A stretch of DNA of 8,430 nt from Desulfobacteraceae bacterium (GTDB lineage: Bacteria; Desulfobacterota; DSM-4660; Desulfatiglandales; Desulfatiglandaceae): positions 1 through 8,430 of the forward strand of contig JABMQV010000391.1 in NCBI GenBank assembly GCA_013203065.1, read 5' to 3'. The translations under genes and the position numbers were made by a program. The notes below the pieces were generated by a model that was not told the DNA's origin, searched no databases, and worked only from the letters and a program-made list of their open reading frames with translations. Positions 1-6,714 of the stretch are shown here, piece after piece. The number at the start of each line of letters is the position of its first letter. Positions within the stretch are counted from its first letter, which is position 1.

Positions 1-244
1 AGCCACCCATGCAGCCATCCTTTTGAGCTTGCTCTTTGTCTCCGTATCTGGGCCGAAGCCCCTGCGCTTTGCTTGAACAGGGACCGGAGCGAAGAGAGCA
101 AAGAATCCCGGACCATCAGCTGTGCGACAGGCGCCTTTTCTGTTGACAGGTGTGTGACAATGTGGCAGGAACTCCATGCAAAAGACCACGTTCAGGTCAA
201 AGACAAAAATCAAAATAGGGAGTTATCAAGTTTTTGGCTTCCGT
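1..244. other. Upstream region without a supported gene
   Basis: I see no convincing gene here. The + strand frame beginning at position 1 stays open to about 330, but its translation does not look like a protein and it overlaps the HTH gene in another frame. A short inverted repeat, GGGC-CGAA-GCCC, lies at 50-61 but is not followed by a T-run, so I do not call a terminator. A TTGACA at 143-148 has no -10 box at proper spacing. The region probably holds the promoter or leader of the HTH gene, but I cannot locate it. Confidence 0.5.
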
Positions 245-619
245 ATGGACAGCAAAGAATTCATATCCTTTCGCAAAAAATTGAACAAGACGCAGACCCA
301 GATGGCACAGTTGCTCGGAACGTCTTTTAAGGCGATTCAGAGCTACGAACAGGGGTGGCGATCCGTCCCTGTCCATGCGGAGCGGCAGCTTCTTTTTTTG
401 ATCGCAAGGATCAATGGCGACAAGGAGTCGGGCAGGTCGTGCTGGACTATAAAGAGATGCCCCCCCGAGCGAAGGAAAAAATGTCCTGCGTGGGAGTTCC
501 GGGCAGGGGACCTGTGCTGGTTTGTCAATGGTACCACCTGTGAAGGCGTGATTCACGGAAATTGGAAGAAAAAGATGAAGATGTGCCGTTCATGTGATGT
601 CTTTTCCTCCATGGTATAG
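245..619 (+). CDS. Small HTH (XRE-like) protein with Cys/Trp-rich 'two-CW'-like C-terminus
   Basis: A 124-residue protein. Residues 1-56 resemble an XRE-type helix-turn-helix: FRKKLNKTQTQMAQLLGTS, then KAIQSYEQGWR, the usual 'Q-x-x-x-A-x-x-L-G ... Y-E-x-G' pattern. Residues 64-119 carry seven cysteines (C66, C72, C80, C91, C99, C114, C117), with CW pairs at 66-67 and 91-92 and a terminal CxxC. This pattern resembles the 'two-CW' domain I recall from Desulfobacterota proteins and suggests a metal or iron-sulfur site. It is probably a cytoplasmic DNA-binding regulator, and its place 61 bases upstream of the sulfur operon makes it a candidate local regulator (inference). The start is uncertain. 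The ATG at 245 begins just before the HTH but has no good ribosome binding site. An in-frame ATG at 176, with AGGA five bases upstream, would add 23 basic residues. Confidence 0.75.
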   Translation: MDSKEFISFRKKLNKTQTQMAQLLGTSFKAIQSYEQGWRSVPVHAERQLLFLIARINGDKESGRSCWTIKRCPPERRKKCPAWEFRAGDLCWFVNGTTCEGVIHGNWKKKMKMCRSCDVFSSMV

Positions 620-680
620 AAATTGAGTGATCATCCCATTGAGTTGTCAGTAATCCATTTCCCGTAAAGGAAAAGCCACT

Positions 681-2810
681 ATGTTATTCACAGTAAGCCT
701 GTATATCGCGCTGATAATCTTTGTTTTGGGTTTGTGCTACAGGATATCCAATTGGTTCCGGTACAGCCTTGACAGGGATGAAAGGAGGCCTGGAACTGCG
801 AAGAGAGCCTCTGCGGCGTTAAAGGGGATTTTTCTGACGGTATTCAGTGCCCGGATTTTAACCCTTCTGAAGGCCTTTTTCACGGATGTACTTTTTCAGG
901 TCAGGGTATACAAGGAGAGCCGGCTTCGATGGACCATGCACATCTGTATATTCTGGGGCTTTAGTCTTTTGCTGCTGATGCATGCCCTGGAAAAATTCAC
1001 AAGTTCTCTCCTCTTTACAGATTACTCGTCCACCCTGAACCCATTCTTATTTCTCAAAAATATCTTTGCCGCCGTTGTGATCCTGGGGCTCGGCATTGCG
1101 GTCTACAGGCGATTTGTTTTGAAAGTACCGCACCTTATCACCAATACCGTGGATATCTACGCTATGGTGGTGCTTGCCGTGATCATGCTCTCCGGGATTT
1201 TTTTGGAAGCAGCAAAAATCGTGTCCTACAACGACTATCAGCGTATGGTGGAGGAGTATGCGGATTCAGACGATGAACAGGAGCTGAGGACCTTAGAGAG
1301 TTACTGGGTTGAAAAGTTTGGAGTCGTTGCACCCAACCAAAAGGGGCCGTTCGATAAAGAGATCCTGGCCCAGGGAATGGAACTCCATGAAATGAGTTGT
1401 GCTGCCTGCCATTCCCGACCCCAATGGGCCTTTATAAGCTATGGCGTAGCCAAGGTCATCAAACCGATTGCCATCGGGTTGGATCAGGCCGGTCTTCCGA
1501 AACTCCTCTGGTATATTCATTTCCTGGCATGCTTTGTTGGCCTGGCTTATCTGCCCTTTAGTAAGATGTTTCATATCTTCGCCAGCCCAGTGAGTATCCT
1601 TACCAACGCGGTGGCAGACAAAGAAAGATTTGACCCGGCCAATAGTGCCACCAAAGAGATCATTGAACTGGATAGCTGTACTCGGTGTAAGACATGTAGC
1701 CTGTGGTGCTCCATTGCGGTATCCATGGAGACCATTGATAATGAAAACATCCTTCCGTCTGAACGGATCGAATCGCTAAAATCCCTTGTGGCCAAAAGGG
1801 AACTCAGTGATTCCCAGTTGACGGAAATTTGGAAGGGGGCTTACCGCTGCACCCTTTGCGGGAGATGTAAAGAAGTCTGCCCCGTAAGCATTGGTCTCAG
1901 GGATCTGTGGAAAGGAATGAGAGAGCATCTGGCCGGGAAAGGACTACACCCACCTATCCTTCAGATAGTTCAAGAGGCCGTGGGCAATGAGCACAATCCC
2001 TTGGACTATGACAATGAAGAACGGGCCATGTGGGTGGAATTCATGGATGACCCCCCGGATGACGAGTTCCAGAGACAAACGGCAGAAACAGCTTACTTTA
2101 TCGGATGTGTTTCCTCTTTTTCTCCGGCAGTCCAAAAGATCCCGGAAGAGTTTTGTAGGATTCTAACCACGGCCGGTGTGGATTTCACCATCCTGGGAGA
2201 AAAGGAATGGTGCTGCGGGTTCCCGCTTCTCTCAGCCGGTATTCTCGAAGGGGTGGAGGAACTCAAGGAACATAACATTCATGCCATACGGGAAATTGGG
2301 GCCAGGACCGTGGTATTTTCATGCCCGTCCTGTTTTCACACCTGGTCCCATGAATACGCCGCGGATATAAAAGATGTGAGGCTTGTGCATGCGGCTCAGT
2401 TCCTGGCGGAGTTGATAGACACGGGTCGAATTGAATTAAAAAAAGATCTGGCCGGAACCGTCACCTACCACGACCCATGTGATCTGGGTCGTGCCTCAGG
2501 GGTGTACGAGGCGCCGCGCAGGGTCATTCAGAGCATACCTGGGTTGAAATTCTTGGAACTCTCTGAAAGCGGGAAAAAATCGCTCTGCTGCGGGGGCGGT
2601 GGAGACGTTGAGATGTACGACGACGGGTTGACAGCAAAAGTTGCCGCAAAAAGGGCAGGGCAGATCCGCGATTTGGGAGCAGAAATCTGCGCTACCGCCT
2701 GTCAGCAGTGCGTCCGTACACTAACCACCGCCATGAGAAATATTGATGCAAAGATAGAGGTCCTGGATCTTATACAACTGGTGGGGCGATCCATGTCCTC
2801 AGACCCGTAG
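681..2810 (+). CDS. Membrane cytochrome b/c-iron-sulfur HdrD/DsrMK-like oxidoreductase
   Basis: A 709-residue multidomain redox protein. Hydrophobic segments at about 3-20, 84-102, 122-141, 157-176 and 273-292 match a five-helix NarI/DsrM-type cytochrome b. H87, H101, H280 and H298 are candidate haem-b ligands. The loop between helices 4 and 5 carries CAACH (C240-H244), a haem-c motif. Two [4Fe-4S] ferredoxin motifs follow (C333/336/339/343 and C390/393/396/400). Then come two complete CCG domains as in HdrB/HdrD (C476, C511-C512, C548/C551; C600, C636-C637, C674/C677). Basic residues after helices 1, 3 and 5 place the iron-sulfur part in the cytoplasm and the haem-c loop in the periplasm. 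Known relatives (HdrDE, DsrMK) couple quinone to disulfide/thiol chemistry; direction and substrate are unknown here. The start has AAAGGA about 9 bases upstream. It could be called a fused DsrM-DsrK or HdrE-HdrD protein; the haem-c insert is unusual for either. Confidence 0.88.
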   Translation: MLFTVSLYIALIIFVLGLCYRISNWFRYSLDRDERRPGTAKRASAALKGIFLTVFSARILTLLKAFFTDVLFQVRVYKESRLRWTMHICIFWGFSLLLLMHALEKFTSSLLFTDYSSTLNPFLFLKNIFAAVVILGLGIAVYRRFVLKVPHLITNTVDIYAMVVLAVIMLSGIFLEAAKIVSYNDYQRMVEEYADSDDEQELRTLESYWVEKFGVVAPNQKGPFDKEILAQGMELHEMSCAACHSRPQWAFISYGVAKVIKPIAIGLDQAGLPKLLWYIHFLACFVGLAYLPFSKMFHIFASPVSILTNAVADKERFDPANSATKEIIELDSCTRCKTCSLWCSIAVSMETIDNENILPSERIESLKSLVAKRELSDSQLTEIWKGAYRCTLCGRCKEVCPVSIGLRDLWKGMREHLAGKGLHPPILQIVQEAVGNEHNPLDYDNEERAMWVEFMDDPPDDEFQRQTAETAYFIGCVSSFSPAVQKIPEEFCRILTTAGVDFTILGEKEWCCGFPLLSAGILEGVEELKEHNIHAIREIGARTVVFSCPSCFHTWSHEYAADIKDVRLVHAAQFLAELIDTGRIELKKDLAGTVTYHDPCDLGRASGVYEAPRRVIQSIPGLKFLELSESGKKSLCCGGGGDVEMYDDGLTAKVAAKRAGQIRDLGAEICATACQQCVRTLTTAMRNIDAKIEVLDLIQLVGRSMSSDP

Positions 2811-2829
2811 CGCCTGGCATTCGTTTTGG

Positions 2830-2840
2830 AAAGGAGGTGA
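2830..2840 (+). promoter_or_regulatory. Orphan strong Shine-Dalgarno sequence
   Basis: AAAGGAGGTGA is a near-perfect match to the 16S anti-Shine-Dalgarno sequence, but no start codon lies at usable distance downstream. The only reading frame is a GTG inside the motif itself (2837), giving 11 codons that stop at 2872. A second equally strong site (AAAGGAGGTG, 2905-2914) serves the TusA-like gene. It may be a relic of a lost small gene, a leader peptide, or chance. Confidence 0.35.
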
Positions 2841-2921
2841 AAATAGCGCGTCATTTCGTAAGGGAGATTTAGTCAAGCAGCATTAACTCAAAAGTCTTTT
2901 TTTTAAAGGAGGTGTCGGAAG

Positions 2922-3170
2922 ATGAACCTAGAAGATGTCAAACCCGATGCTACTGCGGATCTCAGTGGCAAGACGTGTCCTTATACGGTTATGGGGGCCA
3001 GGGATGCCCTAAAACCTTTGGGGAAAGGACAGGTTTTGGAGGTGATCGTGGATTATCAACCCGCTGCGGAGGAGTCCATCCCGAATTTCTTGACGAAGAA
3101 GAAATATCCGTTCCAAGTCTCGGAGATGGATGCTGGCAAGTGGCGATTTGTTATTGAAAAGGCCGATTAG
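2922..3170 (+). CDS. TusA-like sulfur carrier protein
   Basis: An 82-residue cytoplasmic protein of the TusA (SirA/YeeD-like) family, close to the usual length of about 80. The key signature is Cys19-Pro20 after a short LSGKT strand, followed by helix VMGARDALKPLGKGQ and strand VLEVIVDY. This is the betaalphabeta start of TusA, in which the cysteine carries a persulfide. The family usually reads CPxP; here it is CPYT, so the second proline is replaced. TusA hands sulfur to DsrE/DsrEFH proteins, and in sulfur oxidisers it feeds Dsr or sHdr pathways. The neighbouring lipoate-binding and DsrEFH-like genes fit that role. The start ATG has a strong AAAGGAGGTG site 7 bases upstream. Its stop lies 15 bases before the next gene, so the two are almost certainly co-transcribed. 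Confidence 0.85.
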   Translation: MNLEDVKPDATADLSGKTCPYTVMGARDALKPLGKGQVLEVIVDYQPAAEESIPNFLTKKKYPFQVSEMDAGKWRFVIEKAD

Positions 3171-3185
3171 TGACAGGGAGGGTAA

Positions 3186-3638
3186 ATGGTTATGGCAGAA
3201 TTTAAAGGGATAAGTTTGCCGGATGATCTCTACTATGAACCCAAAGAACACATGTGGGCAAGAGTAGAGGGCAACCGGGTTCAGGTTGGTCTGGATGCCT
3301 TTGGGGTACAGGCTACCGGAGGCAACACCCAATACGTAAAATTGAAACCGGCCGGGGCAAAGGTCAAGAAATTGAAGCCTTTTGGATCCATCGAGGCAGG
3401 CAAATATATCGGACCCCTGAGGGCTCCTGTCGGGGGTGATATTGTAGAGATCAATCAGAAGGTAATCGACGACCCCACATTGGTAAACACGGACTCCTTT
3501 GGCGAGGGGTTTTTTCTGTTTATTGAGGCATCCAATCTGGAGGAAGATCTCAAAGATCTGCTCAGTGGGGCAGAAGATATTCAGAAGTGGCTAGAGGCGG
3601 AATATGCAGAATATGAAGCCAAGGGGGTATTCGAGTAA
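3186..3638 (+). CDS. GcvH-like lipoate-binding protein (LbpA type), copy 1
   Basis: A 150-residue biotinyl/lipoyl-domain protein of the glycine cleavage H family. It opens with LPDDLYYEPKEHMWARVEG, like the GcvH 'y...H.Wv....' start. It keeps an expected lipoylation lysine, K73, in SIEAGKYIGPLRAP, followed by the APVGGDIVEIN turn and the NTDSFGEGFFLFIE strand. No glycine cleavage genes (gcvP, gcvT) are nearby. Instead it lies between TusA- and DsrE-like genes, as LbpA proteins do in sulfur-oxidation loci, where the lipoyl arm takes part in cytoplasmic sulfur oxidation rather than glycine decarboxylation. The role here is therefore inferred as a dedicated lipoate carrier. An acidic C-terminal stretch (about residues 118-150) extends past the core. 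The start could be ATG 3186 (4 bases from GGAGG) or ATG 3192 (10 bases). Confidence 0.85.
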   Translation: MVMAEFKGISLPDDLYYEPKEHMWARVEGNRVQVGLDAFGVQATGGNTQYVKLKPAGAKVKKLKPFGSIEAGKYIGPLRAPVGGDIVEINQKVIDDPTLVNTDSFGEGFFLFIEASNLEEDLKDLLSGAEDIQKWLEAEYAEYEAKGVFE

Positions 3639-3683
3639 AGATGAGGCTCCTGAAGCAAAAATTGGAAACGGAGGTAATAGGTT

Positions 3684-4037
3684 ATGGCGAGAATGGCTAT
3701 TTTGTTAACAGAAGGTCCCTGGCAGACGGAGAATTATGAGATCTTTGCGCGTCTGGCAGAGACTGCCCTGGATAAGGGACATGACGTTGAGGCATTCTGG
3801 TATATTGATGCGGTCTACAACGCAATCAAACATCAAAAATTTCCAGCGGATGTGCCCCTTCCCGTAGAGAGAATGAAAAAACTGGTGGAGAAGGGAGCCA
3901 AAATTATAGCCTGTGGCATCTGTGTAAACGCCAGGGGCCTGGAAGGGGGGAAGGAGTTTATTGACGGAGTTCGTGTTGGCGGATTACCCGATCTTGCCGA
4001 CATGGTCAGTGACGCAGATACGGTTATCACACTCTAG
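3684..4037 (+). CDS. DsrE-like (TusD-like) sulfurtransferase subunit
   Basis: A 117-residue protein of the DsrE superfamily. The N-terminal strand MARMAILLTEGPW is followed by a helix and the strand DVEAFWYIDAVYNA. The signature is C77-G-I-C80-V-N-A-R-G after strand GAKIIA, matching the 'C-G-x-C...A-R-G' loop that holds the persulfide cysteine in DsrE/TusD. It ends in the usual GGLPDLADMVSDADTVITL helix-strand. In known systems DsrE sits in a DsrE2F2H2 heterohexamer and receives sulfur from TusA. Two further small genes follow directly and look like the DsrF and DsrH partners, so a hexamer is likely here. GGAGGT lies 8 bases before the ATG. Confidence 0.85.
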   Translation: MARMAILLTEGPWQTENYEIFARLAETALDKGHDVEAFWYIDAVYNAIKHQKFPADVPLPVERMKKLVEKGAKIIACGICVNARGLEGGKEFIDGVRVGGLPDLADMVSDADTVITL

Positions 4038-4078
4038 GTGGGTCCCAGGGACTCAACTGATTGAAGGAGGGATGTTGA

Positions 4079-4429
4079 ATGGCGGAGAAAAAAGTCTTGA
4101 TAAATATTTGCAGAGCGCCTTTTGGGACCGTGTTCTACACAGAGGGCCTGCGGGCGGCAGTTGGAGTAAGTGCCGGGATCGATGAGAATATCCCTACGGT
4201 TCTGTTCCAATTGGACGGCGTCTTTTATTGTCTGAAGGATGTGGACAGGACGGATGCCCTTGCCTATTTTGAATCTTACAAGGGAATGGGGACAGAGCTT
4301 TGCGCTGTCAAAGAGGATCTGGACGAGAGGGGGATAACGGAAGCCGAGTTGGCCGACGATATCACCGTGATCTCAAGAGAAAGGGCCTTTGAGCTGTTTC
4401 AGGAGAATGATTTCAGTATGGATTTTTAG
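4079..4429 (+). CDS. DsrF-like (TusC-like) subunit
   Basis: A 116-residue DsrE-superfamily protein placed second in the triad, as DsrF/TusC is. The start KKVLINICRAPFGTVFYTEGLRA resembles the DsrF N-terminal strand and 'P.g...a.E.l.a' helix. Later it has the strand IPTVLFQLDGVFY and the element EDLDERGI, then the C-terminal VISRERAFELF helix. Cysteines are C11, C51 and C75; C75 lies just before the ERGI element. DsrF is usually a structural partner of DsrE rather than the sulfur carrier. GGAGG lies 8 bases before the ATG. The gene starts 41 bases after the DsrE-like gene and ends 11 bases before the DsrH-like gene. Confidence 0.75.
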   Translation: MAEKKVLINICRAPFGTVFYTEGLRAAVGVSAGIDENIPTVLFQLDGVFYCLKDVDRTDALAYFESYKGMGTELCAVKEDLDERGITEAELADDITVISRERAFELFQENDFSMDF

Positions 4430-4440
4430 GAGGTAATCAC

Positions 4441-4701
4441 ATGCTCTATCTATGCGGAGACAAAATAATAGGACCCATGGGACTGCAATATGCCCAGATG
4501 GATCCCGATGCCATCGTGGTTTTGATCAAGGACGGTGTCTACCTTGATACCGGAGCGGTTCAGGACAAAAAAATATACGCCATTGACGAAGATGTTAAGA
4601 GGCGTGGGATGGAGGAGCGCTTAAAGGAGAAGGTTGACATTATCGGTTATGACAAGCTGGTTGACCTCGTTTTTGAAAACAAAGTAGCAAATTTTGTTTG
4701 A
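4441..4701 (+). CDS. DsrH-like (TusB-like) subunit, copy 1
   Basis: An 86-residue protein in the third position of a DsrEFH-like triad, with the length typical of DsrH/TusB. It has the strand AIVVLIKDGVYLD, which resembles the DsrH 'vlLiqDGVy' core, and an EDVKRRGMEERL helix. It ends in IIGYDKLVDLVFENKVANFV, the usual TusB C-terminal 'y..lv.l....' helix. The only cysteine is C5; the conserved DsrH cysteine near residue 20 seems to be missing, so sulfur binding by this subunit is doubtful. Its Shine-Dalgarno sequence (AGGAGGT) overlaps the stop codon of the preceding gene, indicating translational coupling. Confidence 0.75.
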   Translation: MLYLCGDKIIGPMGLQYAQMDPDAIVVLIKDGVYLDTGAVQDKKIYAIDEDVKRRGMEERLKEKVDIIGYDKLVDLVFENKVANFV

Positions 4702-4730
4702 AATGTTCAGGGGTATCGACTGGTGGTGTG

Positions 4731-5792
4731 ATGGTCAGATTGCTTGATCTGGGTTACGTGTCTTACCTGCAGTCTCAGACCATTTACCATGCGGTGGCCT
4801 ATTGTACCGCTGAGGCCTCGCAGGGGACCATTATCATTCTGAATCCCAGAGAGCCTTACGTTTGCATCGGTTATCATCAAGTCCTGGAAAAGGAGATAGA
4901 CACTGAATACTGTGCTCAAAAAGGAATTCCGTTTCTGAGGAGGGAGGTGGGAGGAGGCACGGTCTATCTGGATAAAGAACAGATGTTTTTTCAATGTATA
5001 TTTCCCAGTGGCAGTGTCCCCATGAAGGTCGATAATCTCTATGGGCTGTTTTTACAACCCGCAGTCAATACCTATCGCAAAATGGGGTTGGACGCCCGAT
5101 ATCGCCCAGCCAATGACATCGAGATAGGTGATAAAAAAATATGTGGTACCGGGGCCGGAAGAATAGGCGATGCATCGGTCGTGGTGGGGAATATCATGTT
5201 TGATTTTGATCATGGAGAGATGTCCCGGGTGCTTCGTGTCTCATCTGAAGCCTTTAGAAACAAGGTCTGCGAAGCCATGGAGAACTATGTGACTTCACTG
5301 CGAGCCGAACTGGGCCATATCCCTGAGCGGGAAGTAGTGAAAGGCCTCTTGATCAGCGAATTTGAGAGGATGCTTGGCGTCTCTTTGCAAAGAGGCGACT
5401 TAACGCCTGATGAGCACCGGACGGTGGCGGAGCTGGACGGCCGGTTCACCGACCCTGGGTGGCTCCATGAGGAAGGCGGAAAGGTAAACGACTGGGTCAA
5501 GATAACAACCGATGTAAGGGTAATGGAATCAAAGTACAGATCAGCTGGAGGTCCAATAACGCTCCTCCTTCGATTGAAGAATGATACCATCGATGACATC
5601 GTCATATCCTGTGAGTTCGCATTTCACTCACAAATCGATCTAAAGGGCCTGGAAGATCATCTTATTGGACAACCGGTTGAAGCCGGTTCATTGCTAAGAA
5701 CCATTAAATCCTTCTATGCATCAAACGGTCTGCAATCTGCAGCGATCACGCCGGATGATATGGTACGGGCGATCATGGGAGAAAAGAACTGA
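4731..5792 (+). CDS. Lipoate-protein ligase A family protein, full length
   Basis: A 353-residue LplA/LipM family protein. It attaches lipoate (or octanoate) to the lysine of carrier proteins through an acyl-adenylate. The N-terminal domain shows VCIGYHQ, then RREVGGGTVY at 70-79 (the RRxxGGG substrate loop), and NDIEIGDKKICGTGAGR, where K136 aligns with the catalytic lysine of LplA ('KxSG'). A C-terminal accessory domain (about 259-349) begins at ITTDVRVMESKYRSAGG, so it is a complete one-chain ligase. Likely targets are the two GcvH-like proteins in this operon (inference). The upstream TTG (4698) and GTG (4728) are possible, but residues before ATG 4731 do not look like family sequence; no clear ribosome binding site is seen, so coupling to the gene ending at 4701 is probable. 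Confidence 0.88.
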   Translation: MVRLLDLGYVSYLQSQTIYHAVAYCTAEASQGTIIILNPREPYVCIGYHQVLEKEIDTEYCAQKGIPFLRREVGGGTVYLDKEQMFFQCIFPSGSVPMKVDNLYGLFLQPAVNTYRKMGLDARYRPANDIEIGDKKICGTGAGRIGDASVVVGNIMFDFDHGEMSRVLRVSSEAFRNKVCEAMENYVTSLRAELGHIPEREVVKGLLISEFERMLGVSLQRGDLTPDEHRTVAELDGRFTDPGWLHEEGGKVNDWVKITTDVRVMESKYRSAGGPITLLLRLKNDTIDDIVISCEFAFHSQIDLKGLEDHLIGQPVEAGSLLRTIKSFYASNGLQSAAITPDDMVRAIMGEKN

Positions 5793-5809
5793 AAGGGGGG
5801 ATATTTTTT

Positions 5810-6133
5810 ATGGCAGAAAAGGAAAAACTGGGCATCTTTGTCCCTACCAACAAGCACCTTGATCATGTCATCGGGGTTGTTAAGGCCGCAAAGAAGGCAG
5901 GAAAGGAGCTTGTCATCTTTTTTTCTCACGACGGGGTATTGATGTCACAGGACCCCAAATACCAGGAGCTTGCGGATTTGGATCCCGAAGAGATGACACT
6001 CTGCAATGTGCGGTGGGAAGAATTGGGACTGAAGGGCAAGCCCATCCCGGCAGGGATGGGTGAAAAGGGTTTGGCAACCCAGTCCAGACACGTTTCACTT
6101 ATTGGAAAATGTGACCGTTACTTGGTCCTCTAG
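5810..6133 (+). CDS. DsrE-superfamily protein, second set
   Basis: A 107-residue small cytoplasmic protein. The first strand KLGIFVPTNKHLDHVIGVVKAAKKAGKELVIFFSHDGV, split by a long helix, is the DsrE/DsrF-like alpha/beta start, with 'FF.h.GV' as seen in many DsrE-family proteins. Two cysteines lie at C65 (MTLCNVRW) and C101 (IGKCDRYLVL); C65 is at about the position of the sulfur-carrying cysteine in the family. It opens a second triad that runs parallel to the one at 3684-4701. AAAGGGGGG lies 9 bases before the ATG, and the gene follows the ligase by 17 bases. Membership of the superfamily is likely from pattern and context; a specific subtype is not clear. Confidence 0.65.
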   Translation: MAEKEKLGIFVPTNKHLDHVIGVVKAAKKAGKELVIFFSHDGVLMSQDPKYQELADLDPEEMTLCNVRWEELGLKGKPIPAGMGEKGLATQSRHVSLIGKCDRYLVL

Positions 6134-6146
6134 AGGGAGGAGGAAG

Positions 6147-6452
6147 ATGGAACCAAACAAAGTAGCAATAGTAATCCGAGACGCGGAAAATCAGTGGGAA
6201 GGACTGCGGTCCGGCCTGGGCCTGGGTCTTGAGATGGTAGAGGCGGACTTGTTTGTCATCGGAGAGGTAAACATGCCTGAAGACAGGGTTGAAGGTTACA
6301 AAGAAAACCTTGAGTTTCTCAAGGAGGAGCTGGAATGTCAGCATTTTACAGATACCCGGGCGAATGTGGACAAATGGGGCTTTTTCGAGTATATATCCTT
6401 GGATGATATGGCAAAGAAACTATGTGAATATGATCTGATTGTTCCGTTTTGA
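6147..6452 (+). CDS. DsrE/F-superfamily-like protein, second set
   Basis: A 101-residue protein. It begins with strand KVAIVIRDAENQWEGLRSGL and continues ADLFVIGEV. It ends ISLDDMAKKLCEYDLIVPF, a helix-strand ending like that of DsrE-fold proteins. Cysteines are C64 and C93, neither in the classic DsrE loop, so it may be a structural, DsrF-like partner. I chose ATG 6147 because AGGGAGGAGG sits directly upstream. The longer frame from 6060 lies inside the preceding gene. The gene starts 13 bases after that gene and its TGA stop overlaps the region before the next start. Function is inferred from position and fold pattern only. Confidence 0.6.
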   Translation: MEPNKVAIVIRDAENQWEGLRSGLGLGLEMVEADLFVIGEVNMPEDRVEGYKENLEFLKEELECQHFTDTRANVDKWGFFEYISLDDMAKKLCEYDLIVPF

Positions 6453-6463
6453 TGGAGGTCAAG

Positions 6464-6637
6464 ATGAAGATTTTACATGTGCTCAAGTCAGAGCCCGATG
6501 AGATCATAAAAGGGCTCATACAACCCTCATCTGAGGGCGATGAAGTCAAAGAATTTGAAATGTATCAGGGAAACGTGGATTACGACGAACTGGTGAAGTT
6601 GGTGTTTGAAAACGATAAGGTCGTATGCTGGTGGTAG
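6464..6637 (+). CDS. Short DsrH-like protein, copy 2
   Basis: A 57-residue protein, shorter than normal DsrH (about 85-100). It starts MKILHVLKSEPDEIIKGLI, an alpha/beta unit, and ends DYDELVKLVFENDKVVCWW. That tail matches the tail of the DsrH-like protein at 4441-4701 (YDKLVDLVFENKVANFV), supporting kinship. The central part of the fold seems absent. Its single cysteine, C55, lies near the C-terminus, unlike copy 1 (C5), a place where some DsrE-family partners carry a reactive cysteine. GGAGG lies 5 bases before ATG 6464; the earlier ATG at 6452 has no site and is less likely. Confidence 0.6.
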   Translation: MKILHVLKSEPDEIIKGLIQPSSEGDEVKEFEMYQGNVDYDELVKLVFENDKVVCWW

Positions 6638-6643
6638 GAATGC

Positions 6644-6677
6644 GATCATGGCGCATTTTCTTGAGCCAATCATGATC
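6644..6677. repeat. Small inverted repeat in intergenic gap
   Basis: GATCATG (6644-6650) pairs with CATGATC (6671-6677) around a 20-base loop. It lies in the 77-base gap before the second lipoate-binding gene, the largest gap in the second half of the operon. It is not followed by a T-run, so it is not a terminator. It may be an RNA processing hairpin, a weak operator, or chance. Confidence 0.3.
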
Positions 6678-6714
6678 TGAGCAACTGATGTGGATAGGGG
6701 AGAGATTACAATAG

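Noticed and set aside
1..18. Possible minus-strand start codon (ATG read from 18 or 10 leftwards) after an AAAAGGA-like site
   Set aside because: Only a few codons lie inside the window, so a divergent gene cannot be judged.
143..175. TTGACA (143-148) as a -35 promoter element
   Set aside because: No -10-like hexamer lies 16-18 bases downstream.
1..330. Open + strand frame from the window start to about 330
   Set aside because: The translation has no recognisable domain, has an unnatural composition, and overlaps the HTH gene, which has clear family features.
2891..2904. Run of eight T before the TusA-like gene as a terminator
   Set aside because: No GC-rich stem precedes it; only a weak AAAAG/CTTTT pairing is possible.
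3186..3638. Assignment as true GcvH of the glycine cleavage system
   Set aside because: No gcvT or gcvP nearby, and neighbours are TusA- and DsrE-like sulfur genes; LbpA type fits better.
4038..4078. GGGTCCC palindrome after the DsrE-like gene
   Set aside because: Too short for a stable hairpin and not followed by a T-run; the DsrF-like gene follows directly.
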